Part shown: positions 10,940-19,857 of the stretch, piece by piece | How the letters are laid out: each line of letters opens with the position of its first letter | Numbering within the stretch: position 1 is the stretch's first letter | NCBI GenBank assembly: GCA_021234155.1 | Contig: JAJEKV010000073.1 | Location: 3,072,001 to 3,136,000, forward strand | DNA from: Isoetes taiwanensis | Lineage: Eukaryota; Streptophyta; Lycopodiopsida; Isoetales; Isoetaceae | Direction of reading: 5' to 3' | DNA length: 64,000 bases | Made by a program: the position numbers and the translations under genes | Notes under the pieces: generated by a model | What the model was told of the DNA's origin: nothing | The model's database searches: none | Seen by the model: only the letters and a program-made list of their open reading frames with translations

Positions 10940-11735
10940 CTAGATTGCAAATACTGAACCCTGATCTTCCAGATTTAACAAACTCGCTGAGAGAAATCTT
11001 CGAGATATGAAACTGAGGACATGAAGAAGCCCTCTAAGTAGGAGGGAGCAGGAAGGGAGCGGGAGTAGGAGGAATTTGGAGCAAGAAGCGGAGCGGGGGA
11101 CTGGAGCAAGAACTAGAGCAGGGCCCGGAGCGTAAGCGAGAACCGAACCGGAGCAAGAGCGTAAACCGAGCTGGAGCTGGGACATCATCGAGAATATGGT
11201 CATAATCTGGGCCATGAATTGAAGCAGAGGCAAGAGTCGAATCAGAACATGGAGTAGACACAACAGCCAGGACAGAATCAGGGGCCCACGATACTGCACG
11301 GATCGAAGTCGATGTTGGTGTAGAGACCTGAATTGCAGATGAACTAGAACTAGAGCTAGAACCAGCAAATCGAAATGATCTAGTATGCCAATCAATTTGT
11401 GGGTTATGTAGCTCGAGCCAGGGCCGACTCAAGACTATTGGCGCATGTGGGCTGAGATTGAAGGAAATACTACAAGAAACTCCCTCGAACAAAACCTGAA
11501 GAGGCGCAGATTCTGTGACAGCAGAGGAGATCTCCCATCCATCAATCACTTCGACAGAACCGGGTTGATCAACCTTGCTTCTAGGGATGGTGTGCTTAAT
11601 GACGAACACACTATCCATAAAGCAAGCATTTGCACCACAATCAAGTTGCGCCAACGCTTCCAATCTTTTAACCTCTGATTTCAATGATATAGAAATGAAG
11701 AATGTCTTGCTGACCTTATCCAATGGAATAAACAT
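10940..11735 (-). pseudogene. Gypsy aspartic protease region, broken
   Basis: After a start resembling MFIPLDKVSKTFF the frame carries ALAQLDCGANACFMD, a retropepsin active-site motif of the D-C/S-G-A type, and then HAPIVLSRPWLELHNPQIDW, the usual protease C-terminal Leu-Gly/Trp block of gypsy elements. After this comes a low-complexity linker rich in Ser, Pro and Ala (11034-11340). The linker is open in two frames, which explains two overlapping long ORFs. The region connects to the start of reverse transcriptase near 10900. Confidence 0.85.
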
Positions 11736-11791
11736 GTGAAGAAGTGTGGAAGGAGTTTGAGAAAAGGCGGCCAGCCGACGAGAGGCTTCTA

Positions 11792-12639
11792 CTACTCAGA
11801 CCAGCCCTTGAAGTTTTCCGACTGATTTGGGCGCTTCACAGGGCATCCGCGAGCAATATGTCCAGTTCCTCTATAGTAGAGGCAAAGTTTAGCCTCTCTC
11901 TGACGCTGCTTCTCATCTGCCCGATCACTCTTCATAGGCTCAGGTCCGGACCTGCTGGATTCTACAGGTGAGACCGGGAAAGGTGTAGCGACAAGCGCTT
12001 GTGTGATTGGGAAGACCTGACTACGTCTCTCTTGCCTACGTTCGAAGAGCCGATCTGAGGGTCCTCCATAGACAATAGCATATCTTTGAAATCCTCGCCT
12101 AACCCCCTTCGGAAACAACCTCGAAGTGCAACATCATCCCAGACAGTATCTACCGCAATTTGACGAAATTCTGATGCATATACTGAAGCTGGACGAGAGT
12201 CTTGCCTTAGATTGCAAAGTTTTGTGACGGTTGTGCGCTGACGATCAGTGTCTCCAAAGCATGCCTCGAGCTCTGCAGTGACAGCAGCAAAATCTTGCAA
12301 CTTTGGGGCTCCTTTCTCCAACAAAGGAGCAAACCAACTTAGAGCTGGCCCTGTGAAGAGAGAACCAATCGGCTCAACTTGTTCCTAGGCCATGGGATAT
12401 CTATGAGGGTGGAGCTAGATCACAAGCCTGATTTGATTCAAAAAACCATGGAGCTTGGACCGAGCGCCGTCAAACTTCTCTGGTAGGCTGATCTTAGGCT
12501 CTGATAGCCTCAATCCAGAGCTAGAAGCAAATTCATGTGAAGCAACACGTTCCTTAAGCTCTTTATTGTCCAACTGCAACTGCTGGCATACTTGAACAAG
12601 CTGTTGGACCTACTGTAATAAAGTCAAAACCTCCTCCAT
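11792..12639 (-). pseudogene. gag: Gypsy gag (capsid and zinc knuckle), broken
   Basis: The frame starts at an ATG at 12639 (MEEVLTLLQ) and passes a coiled-coil-like part (VQQLVQVCQQLQLDNKELKE), the SEPKISLPEKFDGARSKL motif typical of retrotransposon gag, and the capsid helices with LQDFAAVTAELEACFGDTD and SVYASEFRQIA. It ends with a nucleocapsid knuckle reading CLYYRGTGHIARGC. In a normal CX2CX4HX4C knuckle the second position would be Cys; here it is Tyr (TAT for TGT). Three in-frame TAG stops lie at 12610, 12415 and 12385. A frame change occurs near 12070. Confidence 0.85.
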
Positions 12640-12915
12640 AGATATAAAATTGCCAAATACGAGCAAGAAAATGCTTAGGATCAGAGCAGGCAAGAACCGG
12701 TAAGGCATTCCAGTTCAAACTGTCATGAAGCTACGCGAAAACAAGGAAAATACGCAAAAAATACGGAATAAATACGCCAAGATCGGCAAAGAATCTGATA
12801 TATGAACAGGAATCAAGAGTACAATGACCCGAAGGCAAGCAAGAACACGAGACAGATGCCTAGAAGGTTCAAGACTGGCGTTGAACCGGAATGGTTCGAC
12901 AAGAAGGAGGTGCCT

Positions 12916-12926
12916 CCTTATATATC
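12916..12926 (-). promoter_or_regulatory. TATA box in gypsy LTR-like region
   Basis: The minus strand reads GATATATAAGG about 280 bases upstream of the gag ATG, a good plant TATA box. It lies where an LTR promoter should be. Confidence 0.5.
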
Positions 12927-13061
12927 TAGGCCAACGATCAGGATCGCGCCACTCCAATGGATGAGATCGTGCCAAGTATCGCGCATGCATTTAGGTTCTA
13001 GAATATTTTAGAACCTCCTGGAGATAATCCCACATATGAAGAAGACGTGAAAAATATTCAA

Positions 13062-13140
13062 CAAATATTGGTGGCGCACTCGGCAAGAGGGTGTGACTCG
13101 TAACTGAAAGGTTGCGAGTTCAAACCTTGTCTTGTGCAAC
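13062..13140 (+). repeat. tRNA-derived sequence (SINE head or tRNA relic)
   Basis: The stretch contains an A-box-like word (tggcgcactcggcaagag, from 13071) and, 28 bases after it, a B-box-like word (ggttgcgagttcaaacc, 13110-13126), in the order and spacing of an RNA polymerase III promoter. The centre (gactcgtaact) resembles an anticodon arm. The 3' part does not pair cleanly with the 5' end, so it is not a working tRNA gene. It may be the head of a short interspersed element. Confidence 0.55.
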
Positions 13141-13156
13141 TACCCTTTTGCATCCG

Positions 13157-13225
13157 TGTGACGACCATCTTTTGTACATACGAGTATAATATTCATATGA
13201 TACGAATATCCGTATGGTCGTCACA
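13157..13225. repeat. 69-bp stretch with perfect 12-bp inverted ends
   Basis: tgtgacgaccat at 13157-13168 is repeated as its exact reverse complement atggtcgtcaca at 13214-13225. The piece begins TG and ends CA. The interior (cgagtataatattcatatgatacgaat) is also nearly self-complementary, so the whole can form a long hairpin. It abuts the start of the gypsy LTR-like region. Confidence 0.75.
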
Positions 13226-13256
13226 GGGAAGACAAAAAACAGAGGGTGCAGGGGCT

Positions 13257-13278
13257 TTCTCGATTTGCGAGTCGAGAA
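13257..13278. repeat. Single CTCGA...TCGAG palindrome
   Basis: ttctcgatttgcgagtcgagaa is a near-perfect palindrome and the same motif as the array at 21.2-22.0 kb. It lies just outside the split unknown gene on the opposite side from that array. Confidence 0.8.
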
Positions 13279-13382
13279 TGGCCCTGGTGCAGGCTGAGTA
13301 AAATACCTTATGTAGCTGGCACTTGTTGTTATTGTATTCTGACAGTGGCTAATGCTGACAAGCTTGGTGGGTGGTGTATCTG

Positions 13383-14231
13383 CTAAGAGAACTCTGCACT
13401 CCCATTAGAATACCAATCCTTAATACTCCGTGGGACCTCCTTTTCTGTCTGCAGCACTTGTGCTGCCCTCACGGAATGCTGAACATCCACGATCCAGAAC
13501 CTCACATCTTTACCCTTCAGGTCTTCCTCAGCGCTCCACCTGAACAACTCACCTGTAGCTCTGCTGAATGGTATAACGTCCGTCGGCATTAGATCTGTGA
13601 CAGGATGATGCACCATGAGATTCAGTGTCTCTAGCATGTGAGCTGGATTGAATTCCCTGTGGTTGAAGAGGACTGCATCACAGTGCAAACCTTCAAGCGT
13701 CTTATATCCAGTAGCAACTTGTGGCCAATCCCAGTAGATAAAACTGAGCCAGTCGCTCCATCTTTTGGGCCCCCCTCTGTGACCTCTTTATTTGGTCATC
13801 TAGATTCAAGAACTGAGAGTCTACCATTTCATCATCTTCCGCATCGGAATCCTCTGGAGTGCTTTCAGTTTTTCCACGTGCACTCTTCTCTGGACTTTTC
13901 TCCCTCTCAACAACAATCTTCGCAACTGTTGAGTGATTTAAACTCTTAAACACATTGTATGTGAACATCCTTGTGTTAAAGAGCTTCTCCCTCACCCTGG
14001 AAATTTCCATGTCGAGCTCCCTTTAAGTGAGCGACCCAGCCTCCTTCATCCCTTCCAAATCCTTCCAGCCCAAGTTCTGGCAATTTAGAGGCGTCGGCCT
14101 TTTGTCAGTCCCCTTGGCCTTGCTCATCGACGTAGAAGAATAATTTGAGACTGATAATTTTCTAGTGTGGTAAAATTTTTCATTCGGCACGTCATCCACA
14201 TACAAAAGTGACATGTCTTAGATCTGGGGCA
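13383..14231 (-). pseudogene. 3' part of a gene split by the copia element
   Basis: Three minus-strand pieces follow the insertion site: 14214-14023 (MSLLYVDDVPNEKFYHTRKL), 14010-13702 (VREKLFNTRMFTYNVFKSL, then an acidic linker ESTPEDSDAEDDEMVDSQ) and 13688-13383 (FNPAHMLETLNLMVHHPVTD, then KDVRFWIVDVQHSVRAAQVL). The last motif resembles the D-G-Q-H-R/S element of DGQHR-type proteins, with V in place of G; this link is tentative. Frames change between pieces, either through introns or indels. The 5' part lies beyond the retrotransposon at 19777-20135. Function unknown; it may itself be a mobile-element protein. Confidence 0.5.
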
Positions 14232-14312
14232 GCAATAGATATGACCGCACCGACCTTCTTATACTTGTCGCCAGAACTTCTTTTGTCCTTGTGCCAGAAA
14301 AACAGATCTTTT
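14232..14312. repeat. 81-bp direct repeat flanking copia, left copy
   Basis: These 81 bases are identical by eye to 19777-19857 and end exactly at the first base of the left LTR. The sequence is part of the coding exon of the split gene (minus strand DLFFWHKDKRSSGDKYKKVG). It behaves like a target-site duplication but is about sixteen times longer than the 5 bp usual for Ty1/copia. Confidence 0.95.
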
Positions 14313-14888
14313 TGAAAAACTTTGAATACAATAAGAACAATCTATCTTTTTGGATACTAGAGCAACTTGCAAATATAGATATGATCAATGCATCTTTAAA
14401 CAAGCTTCACGAAGCATACCATGTGCATATATTCAACCATTGAAAATAAAGTAATATTCAAAATTGAATCATATCGGCATTACTGGATCATATCGTAAGT
14501 TCAGCTTCAAGTCTATATGAATAAGAATGAATCACTATACTTCTTGTGTTATAGGGCCGGATCCTACCGTTAAGGCATGGTTCCGGCCGCTCAGGGGTCT
14601 CGTGTGCAGTCCTCCTTGCTCACAGGGACTTTCTATAAATTCGAAGATGCATTTCCCTCCAATATCCGTTCTTATCCAACTGCAATAACATTTTCATTCT
14701 GCCCTTTTAACCTTCGACCATTCAAACTTATTTCAATGATATCGTAACCTAGGTTAACCATGCATTTCATTTTTCTTATGCATTCCCAATGGTTAACCAT
14801 TGCAACCATTGTATCTCTCACTTGCATTATTATCTGATCAGAGATCTTCTGTGTAAACCTGTGTGGTGACCTACTCAGATAATTTACA
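14313..14888 (-). repeat. Copia 3' LTR
   Basis: 576 bp from tgaaaaactttg to gataatttaca on the plus strand. It matches 19201-19776 base for base as far as I can compare by eye. On the minus strand it starts TGTAAATTATCTGAGTAGG and ends GTTTTTCA. Confidence 0.97.
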
Positions 14889-15870
14889 CTCCTCCTTCAA
14901 CACACAGGTTGACAACTTTTAGCTTATCTCTGAAACCTGTAAACTTCTTTTCAACTAAAGCCTTTGTAAATATGTCAGCAATCTGCAAATTTGTGTTAAC
15001 ATAACACATTTGTATGTATCCTTTTTCTGCCATGTCTCGAATAAAATGAACATCTAGTTCAATGTGTTTAGTTCGCTCATGTTGCACAGGATTTTTTTAC
15101 AATTGCTATGCAGCTCATACTATCAGTCATAATCACAGTTGGCTGATTTTGTTTAAAGCCAAGTTCTTCCAACAATCTTCTCAACCAGACAAGTTCTTTA
15201 GATAACAATGAACTATTTGCATATTCGCTTCGGTGATGACATAGCTTCTGGCGTTTTGTTTCTTACTTCTCCATGTAATTACTCCTCCTCCAAGAAAAAC
15301 AACATATCCAGAGGTAGACTTTCTTGTGCTTCTGTCCCCTCCCCAATCTGCATCACTATAGCTATTTAGATTTAGATCATCGGAGGTAAATGTGATCCCA
15401 TAGTTTTCAGTCCCTTTAAGATATCTTAATATATGCTTTGCTGCTTCCCAATGCATTCTGGTTGGATTGCTACAATATCTGCTAAGAACATTAACTGAAT
15501 AACAAATGTCAGGTCTCGTATTGTTTGATAGATAGAGCAAGCAACCTATGATTTCCACAATATGGAATATTTTCCATTCCTTTTATATCTGCATCCGTGC
15601 GAATATGATCGGGTTAATTTGTGACCAGCCGCAATTGGTGTTTTTGTTGCTTTGGCATCTTGTAGATGAAATCTTTTTAGCATATTCTGTACATGCCTTC
15701 CTTGCTTTAGTGTCAGAACACCTCTTGCCCTGTCTCTCCATACCTCAATTCCCAAAAATTGCCTCAACTCTCCAAGATCCGTCATTTCAAACCTGTTTTT
15801 CAATATTCCTTTACCTTTGGGCTAAAGTTCTACGATTATTAGACATCATTATACAGTCGTCTACATATAA
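14884..15870 (-). pseudogene. Copia RT C-terminal part and RNase H, broken
   Basis: The catalytic block reads LIALYVDDCIMMSN (about 15860-15830), so the YVDD residues are intact. Downstream come MKNRFEMTDLGELRQFLGIE (15803 onward), [39 protein letters not shown] (RNase H) and MQHERTKHIELDVHFIRDMA with QIADIFTKAL near the end. Three frames are needed (15803-15546, 15558-15181, 15087-14884), so at least two indels interrupt it. The usual TEAEY motif is altered to ITEANMQIV. The stop codon lies a few bases inside the 3' LTR. Confidence 0.93.
14889..14898 (-). promoter_or_regulatory. Copia polypurine tract
   Basis: The minus strand reads GAAGGAGGAG immediately before the TG of the 3' LTR, the expected primer site for plus-strand DNA synthesis. 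It overlaps the last codons of the RNase H frame (EGGV, then a stop inside the LTR). Confidence 0.85.
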
Positions 15871-15934
15871 GGCAATCAAGCAAAAATTCTCTCCATCTTT
15901 AAATTTATATAAGTTGCCATCATTTTGCAATCTC

Positions 15935-16513
15935 TCAAATCTTTGTGCTCTTAAAAAACCGTCTATGCAAAAATACCATTCCACGGGTGATTGCCTCAGC
16001 CCATACTTTCGCTTTTCTTAACTTCCAAACACTTGAAATATTATCTTCATAACCTGCAGACTGCTTCATGAAGATATCCTCCTTAAGGTCAGCATTTAAA
16101 AAAGCCGTTTTCACATCCATATGATGCAATTCTAGATTCAATGCATTTGCAATTGCTAAAATCACTCTTAGACTTGTCAATTTAACCACTGGAGAGAAAA
16201 TCTCGTTGTAATCTTTCCCTTTCTTCTGAGAAAAACCCTGAGCTACTAATCTTGCTTTGAATCTTTTTGAGCCATCACTATTTGTCTTAATTCTGTAGAT
16301 CCATTTATTTCCTACAATGTTTGTATTTTCTAGCTTTTGTACAACATCATATGTACCAGTATCATTAAAAGACTTTATCTCCTCCTTCATTGCCTGGATC
16401 CACAGATCTTTTTCAGTGCTGTTCATTGCTTCTTCATACGATGTTGGGATAATATAATCTTCTAAAATTGCCAATATTTGTTCTTGATCAGGTATTTCAG
16501 CCCGACTTCTCAA
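15935..16513 (-). pseudogene. Copia reverse transcriptase N-terminal part
   Basis: The 192-codon frame carries PTSYEEAMNSTEKDLWIQAM, NKWIYRIKTNSDGSKRFKAR, LVAQGFSQKKGKDYNEIFSP and HHMDVKTAFLNADLKEDIFM, the standard first blocks of copia RT. The first catalytic Asp, in the MDVKTAFLN motif, is present. After WKLRKAKVWAEAITRG the frame degrades, and the YVDD block follows in another frame. It is separated from the integrase ORF by a frame change and a TAA near 16520. Confidence 0.95.
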
Positions 16514-16535
16514 TTAAATACGCTTCTTCCACTAC

Positions 16536-18395
16536 CTAATGCGCCGTATTCTCCCCGCTAGTGGTAGATCTTCCTTTAACTTTTCTACTTGGGTTTTCTT
16601 CTTTTGTTTTTCTTCTTTGCACATCTTGAGTACTGTTATTGGCAGATTTGTCCAAGTTCCCACCATCCCCTTTTTCTTCACTTAAGCTTGCTTTCGTTTC
16701 TTCCGTATTCTCCATTCCTTTGTCATTATTTTTCTGATAGTCATCATCATTGTCCACAACCCTGAATCCTTCTGCTTGCATCTGATCAGTCCGCTTATTA
16801 TTATTTACTTTTTCCTTCTGTCTATCTTTGTAATAAGTTTGTTCATCAAAAACCACATCACGACTTATCACAATTTTATTCACAAGCGGCACAAACATTC
16901 TATATGCTTTGCTTTGCTCATCATATCCAACAAAATATCCTATTTCAGCTTTATTATCCAACTTCTTCCTCAACTCTTTTGGCACATGAATGTATCCGAG
17001 ACATCCATAGCATTTGAACATGTCATAATCTGTATTTTCTTTGTTTGACCAAACAACCTCTGGTATATTACCTTTTAGGCTTGCAGTTGGAAGCCTATTT
17101 TGCACATAAATTGCTGTTTTCAAAGCTTCCTCCCACAAATAATTTGGCAGACCTGAAAACTTCAACATTAATCTAACTGCATCAAGTAATGTCCTATTCT
17201 TCCTCTCGGCAACTCCATTTTGTTGTGGTGTGTACCTGCATGTCAGTTGTCTTCTGATTCCTTTTGTCATGCAATAAGATCTAAACTGTGCAGATAAATA
17301 CTCTCCTCCTCTATCTGACCTTATGCACTTTAATTTTCTGTTTGTTTGCCTTTCCATTTCTGAAACATACAATTTTAAAGCTTCAAGAGCTTGTGATTTT
17401 CGAGCCAAGCAATATGCTTTGCATTTTCTACTATGATCGTCTATAAAAGTTATGAAATATCTTTTTCCAGTTTTACCTCTGACATTTAGAGGGCCACACA
17501 AATCTGTGTGTACCAAATCCAGCACTCCTTCAGCCCGTTTACATGTTTTTGGAAAAGGCAATCGGGTTATCTTGCCTAGCATACATCCTTCACATATGCA
17601 TTTATGATTGTCCTCCACATTGCATGCTATAAGTCCCTGTTTTGCCATGAATTTCACATTATTATAATGTGTGTGTGCAAGTCTGTTATGCCAAGTATCC
17701 AAATCAGTCAACATTACTGCATTGATTCCATCAATAGAGCCATTTTCAATTTGAAACAAATTTCCAACACGTCTTGCCAAAAATTTCAGTTTATTCTCCA
17801 TAAAGATCTTACATATTTTCTTCTCAAAGAAGATTTTGTAACCAAGATCTACTAATTGACATACTGAAACAAGATTCTTTATCAAACTAGGAACACAGAG
17901 AACATTTTCAATATTTACAACATTTCCATCAAGGTCCAATAGCTGCAACATTCCACATCCTTCAACAGCCTGCAATTCTCCATTCCCTACTTGCACATGT
18001 TTTGATTTGGCTGATTTTTTATCCTTGAGCATATCCAGAGATCTTACTACTGATCTCTCAGCTCCACTATCAACTACAATCACAGAATTTTTCTCATTAG
18101 TTTGTGAATCAATGGTATTTAATGAGCAAATACAATGTACCTCATCATCACTTGTTTCTTCCTTTTCTTTTACTTCAGTCTTCTCCTGAGTGATATGTAT
18201 CCCAGCTGCTCCTCCTCTCTTTCCAGAAAAATATCCTCTTCCTCTTGTATCTCGTCCTCTTCCCCTTCCCCTGCCATACTCTTTTTCCTTTGGACTAGGA
18301 CATTTGGCAGCTATATGTCCTTTCCCTTTACAATTATAGCACATAATCTCTGTTTTAAGTTTAGGGCAGTTTGGTTTGATGTGCCCCTGCCTCAT
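16536..18395 (-). CDS. Copia nucleocapsid, protease and integrase ORF
   Basis: The 619-codon frame starts within a damaged first zinc knuckle (GHIKPNCPKL), followed by an intact CX2CX4HX4C knuckle CYNCKGKGHIAAKC and an RGRGRGRD basic tract. The protease is at about residues 105-120 with VIVVDSGAERSVV (D-S-G active site). The GAG-pre-integrase part is DTWHNRLAHTHYNNVKFMAK, with zinc-finger residues H, H, CICEGC. The integrase core has HTDLCGPLNV, FITFIDDHSRKCKAYCL and a D,D,E triad ending at CRYTPQQNGVAERKNRTLLD. The chromodomain-less C-terminus has VWSNKENTDYDMFKCYGCLG. It then runs into an acidic linker. This is the longest open frame of the window. Confidence 0.95.
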   Translation of the reverse strand: MRQGHIKPNCPKLKTEIMCYNCKGKGHIAAKCPSPKEKEYGRGRGRGRDTRGRGYFSGKRGGAAGIHITQEKTEVKEKEETSDDEVHCICSLNTIDSQTNEKNSVIVVDSGAERSVVRSLDMLKDKKSAKSKHVQVGNGELQAVEGCGMLQLLDLDGNVVNIENVLCVPSLIKNLVSVCQLVDLGYKIFFEKKICKIFMENKLKFLARRVGNLFQIENGSIDGINAVMLTDLDTWHNRLAHTHYNNVKFMAKQGLIACNVEDNHKCICEGCMLGKITRLPFPKTCKRAEGVLDLVHTDLCGPLNVRGKTGKRYFITFIDDHSRKCKAYCLARKSQALEALKLYVSEMERQTNRKLKCIRSDRGGEYLSAQFRSYCMTKGIRRQLTCRYTPQQNGVAERKNRTLLDAVRLMLKFSGLPNYLWEEALKTAIYVQNRLPTASLKGNIPEVVWSNKENTDYDMFKCYGCLGYIHVPKELRKKLDNKAEIGYFVGYDEQSKAYRMFVPLVNKIVISRDVVFDEQTYYKDRQKEKVNNNKRTDQMQAEGFRVVDNDDDYQKNNDKGMENTEETKASLSEEKGDGGNLDKSANNSTQDVQRRKTKEENPSRKVKGRSTTSGENTAH

Positions 18396-18576
18396 AGTGA
18401 GTTATAACAAAACTGTTTTATCACCCCGAGGCTTTTTCTTCCTTCCAAAGATATAGAATTTCAGCAAGCATTATCTTCTTCCCTCATCAATTTATTACGT
18501 TGCTTTGTTCTTAGCATGTTTTTACGCTTCTTCCCTACTCTTAGCCACGTTTCTAATCAAAAGAGATAGTTGAGCA

Positions 18577-19179
18577 TTAAAGCTTCATTGCTCTAGCAAT
18601 TGCTAATACCAAGTACCTTTCGGACAAAGCAACTCCCCGCACCCATCTAAATGCTACAAGATTATCAAACTTATTGAAGAAATCTAAAACTTCCTCATCT
18701 TCATTATATTTCAAATTTCTCAATTCTTTCTCTAAAACATCAATTTGTGATGAAGTTTTACTTTCATAGTGCTTAAGCATGTAAATCCACATCTGTCTAG
18801 GAGACATACCTCTGAGTTTCAGCTGAATTGTTGGTCCAACTTTACTTGTAATTATACCTCTTGCTTCTTTAACTTTTGTAGAAAGCATGCCTCCTGTTTG
18901 TACAGCTCTTTCTGCAGCTACAGTCCTTGCAGCAGACCTACCACCAGAGGTCTCAGAACTAGCATCATCACCTCCAACAGCTGACTCTACAGCTGCTATA
19001 TTACTGGATGTGCCACCTGCACTAGTATCTACCACATCTGCCTTAGTGGGATCAACAATTTCCCAAAGATCCTCAACATCTAAAATATGTTGAATTTGAT
19101 CTTTCCACACCTGGAAACCAGAACCACCATTGTACACCTGCACTGCACTTAGTAATCCTGCACCAAACCTTGTTGCCAT
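18577..19179 (-). CDS. gag: Copia gag N-terminal part
   Basis: The start codon is at 19179, eight bases after the primer binding site, a common place for copia gag. The 200-codon frame begins MATRFGAGLLSAVQVYNG, contains FQVWKDQIQHILDVEDLWEI (UBN2-type capsid start), a Ser/Gly/Ala-rich insert and YMLKHYESKTSSQIDVLEKE. It ends prematurely after VLAIARAMKL. The rest of gag (18576-18400) continues in other frames with further stops before the zinc knuckles, so at least two indels separate it from the next ORF. Confidence 0.93.
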   Translation of the reverse strand: MATRFGAGLLSAVQVYNGGSGFQVWKDQIQHILDVEDLWEIVDPTKADVVDTSAGGTSSNIAAVESAVGGDDASSETSGGRSAARTVAAERAVQTGGMLSTKVKEARGIITSKVGPTIQLKLRGMSPRQMWIYMLKHYESKTSSQIDVLEKELRNLKYNEDEEVLDFFNKFDNLVAFRWVRGVALSERYLVLAIARAMKL

Positions 19180-19186
19180 TGTTCTG

Positions 19187-19198
19187 GCTCTGATACCA
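19187..19198 (-). promoter_or_regulatory. Copia primer binding site (initiator Met-tRNA)
   Basis: The minus strand reads TGGTATCAGAGC, the exact complement of the 3' end of plant initiator Met-tRNA. Two bases separate it from the end of the 5' LTR at 19201. Confidence 0.97.
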
Positions 19199-19200
19199 AA

Positions 19201-19776
19201 TGAAAAACTTTGAATACAATAAGAACAATCTATCTTTTTGGATACTAGAGCAACTTGCAAATATAGATATGATCAATGCATCTTTAAACAAGCTTCACGA
19301 AGCATACCATGTGCATATATTCAACCATTGAAAATAAAGTAATATTCAAAATTGAATCATATCGGCATTACTGGATCATATCGTAAGTTCAGCTTCAAGT
19401 CTATATGAATAAGAATGAATCACTATACTTCTTGTGTTATAGGGCCGGATCCTACCGTTAAGGCATGGTTCCGGCCGCTCAGGGGTCTCGTGTGCAGTCC
19501 TCCTTGCTCACAGGGACTTTCTATAAATTCGAAGATGCATTTCCCTCCAATATCCGTTCTTATCCAACTGCAATAACATTTTCATTCTGCCCTTTTAACC
19601 TTCGACCATTCAAACTTATTTCAATGATATCGTAACCTAGGTTAACCATGCATTTCATTTTTCTTATGCATTCCCAATGGTTAACCATTGCAACCATTGT
19701 ATCTCTCACTTGCATTATTATCTGATCAGAGATCTTCTGTGTAAACCTGTGTGGTGACCTACTCAGATAATTTACA
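19201..19776 (-). repeat. Copia 5' LTR
   Basis: 576 bp with the same ends and, by eye, the same sequence as the 3' LTR. The minus-strand promoter would lie here, but I see no sharp TATA box that I would mark. Confidence 0.97.
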
Positions 19777-19857
19777 GCAATAGATATGACCGCACCGACC
19801 TTCTTATACTTGTCGCCAGAACTTCTTTTGTCCTTGTGCCAGAAAAACAGATCTTTT
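19777..19857. repeat. 81-bp direct repeat flanking copia, right copy
   Basis: Starts at the first base after the right LTR and equals 14232-14312. It is followed by more exon sequence of the split gene (ttcttttccacaag), which is absent at the left side, so the duplicated segment is exactly bounded by the element ends. Confidence 0.95.

Larger units (their letters stand above)
9317..13225 (-). mobile_element. Truncated, mutated Ty3/gypsy retrotransposon
   Basis: In minus-strand order the relic has an LTR-like region with a TATA box, gag with a zinc knuckle, an aspartic protease, reverse transcriptase and RNase H, which is the Ty3/gypsy order. It stops shortly after the RNase H/connection region at about 9317, so integrase, polypurine tract and 3' LTR are missing. 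At least seven in-frame stops are visible. Six fit CAG-to-TAG (12610-12612, 12415-12417, 12385-12387, 9656-9658) or CGA-to-TGA (10581-10583, 10356-10358) changes at conserved Gln/Arg positions; the ancestral codon of the seventh (10671-10673) is unclear. The YLDD active site carries an 11-bp deletion. The element is dead. Confidence 0.93.
12680..13225 (-). repeat. Likely 5' LTR and leader of the gypsy relic
   Basis: Upstream of gag on the minus strand there is about 550 bp that starts TGTGACGACCATACGG at 13225 and contains a TATA box (12916-12926) followed by non-coding DNA. This is the expected place for a 5' LTR and leader. No second LTR exists in the window, so its inner end cannot be fixed, and I see no clear primer binding site in the minus orientation. 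Confidence 0.5.
14313..19776 (-). mobile_element. Full-length Ty1/copia LTR retrotransposon
   Basis: The element is 5,464 bp, transcribed on the minus strand. It has two LTRs of 576 bp that appear identical, each TG...CA. The primer binding site for initiator Met-tRNA is at 19187-19198, two bases inside the 5' LTR, and a polypurine tract lies directly before the 3' LTR. Gene order is gag, protease, integrase, RT, RNase H, which defines copia. Identical LTRs mean a very recent insertion. Despite this, gag and pol carry frameshifts and stops (near 18400-18577, 16520-16536, 15935, 15560 and 15100-15180), so the copy is probably non-autonomous and was moved by proteins of a relative; assembly errors are the alternative. 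Confidence 0.97.

Noticed and set aside
12671-12690. Plus-strand aggatcagagc resembling a Met-tRNA primer binding site
   Set aside because: It is in the opposite orientation to gag and pol of the gypsy element, and two bases of the 3' end do not fit.
15548-16021. 157-codon plus-strand ORF
   Set aside because: Antisense shadow of copia reverse transcriptase.
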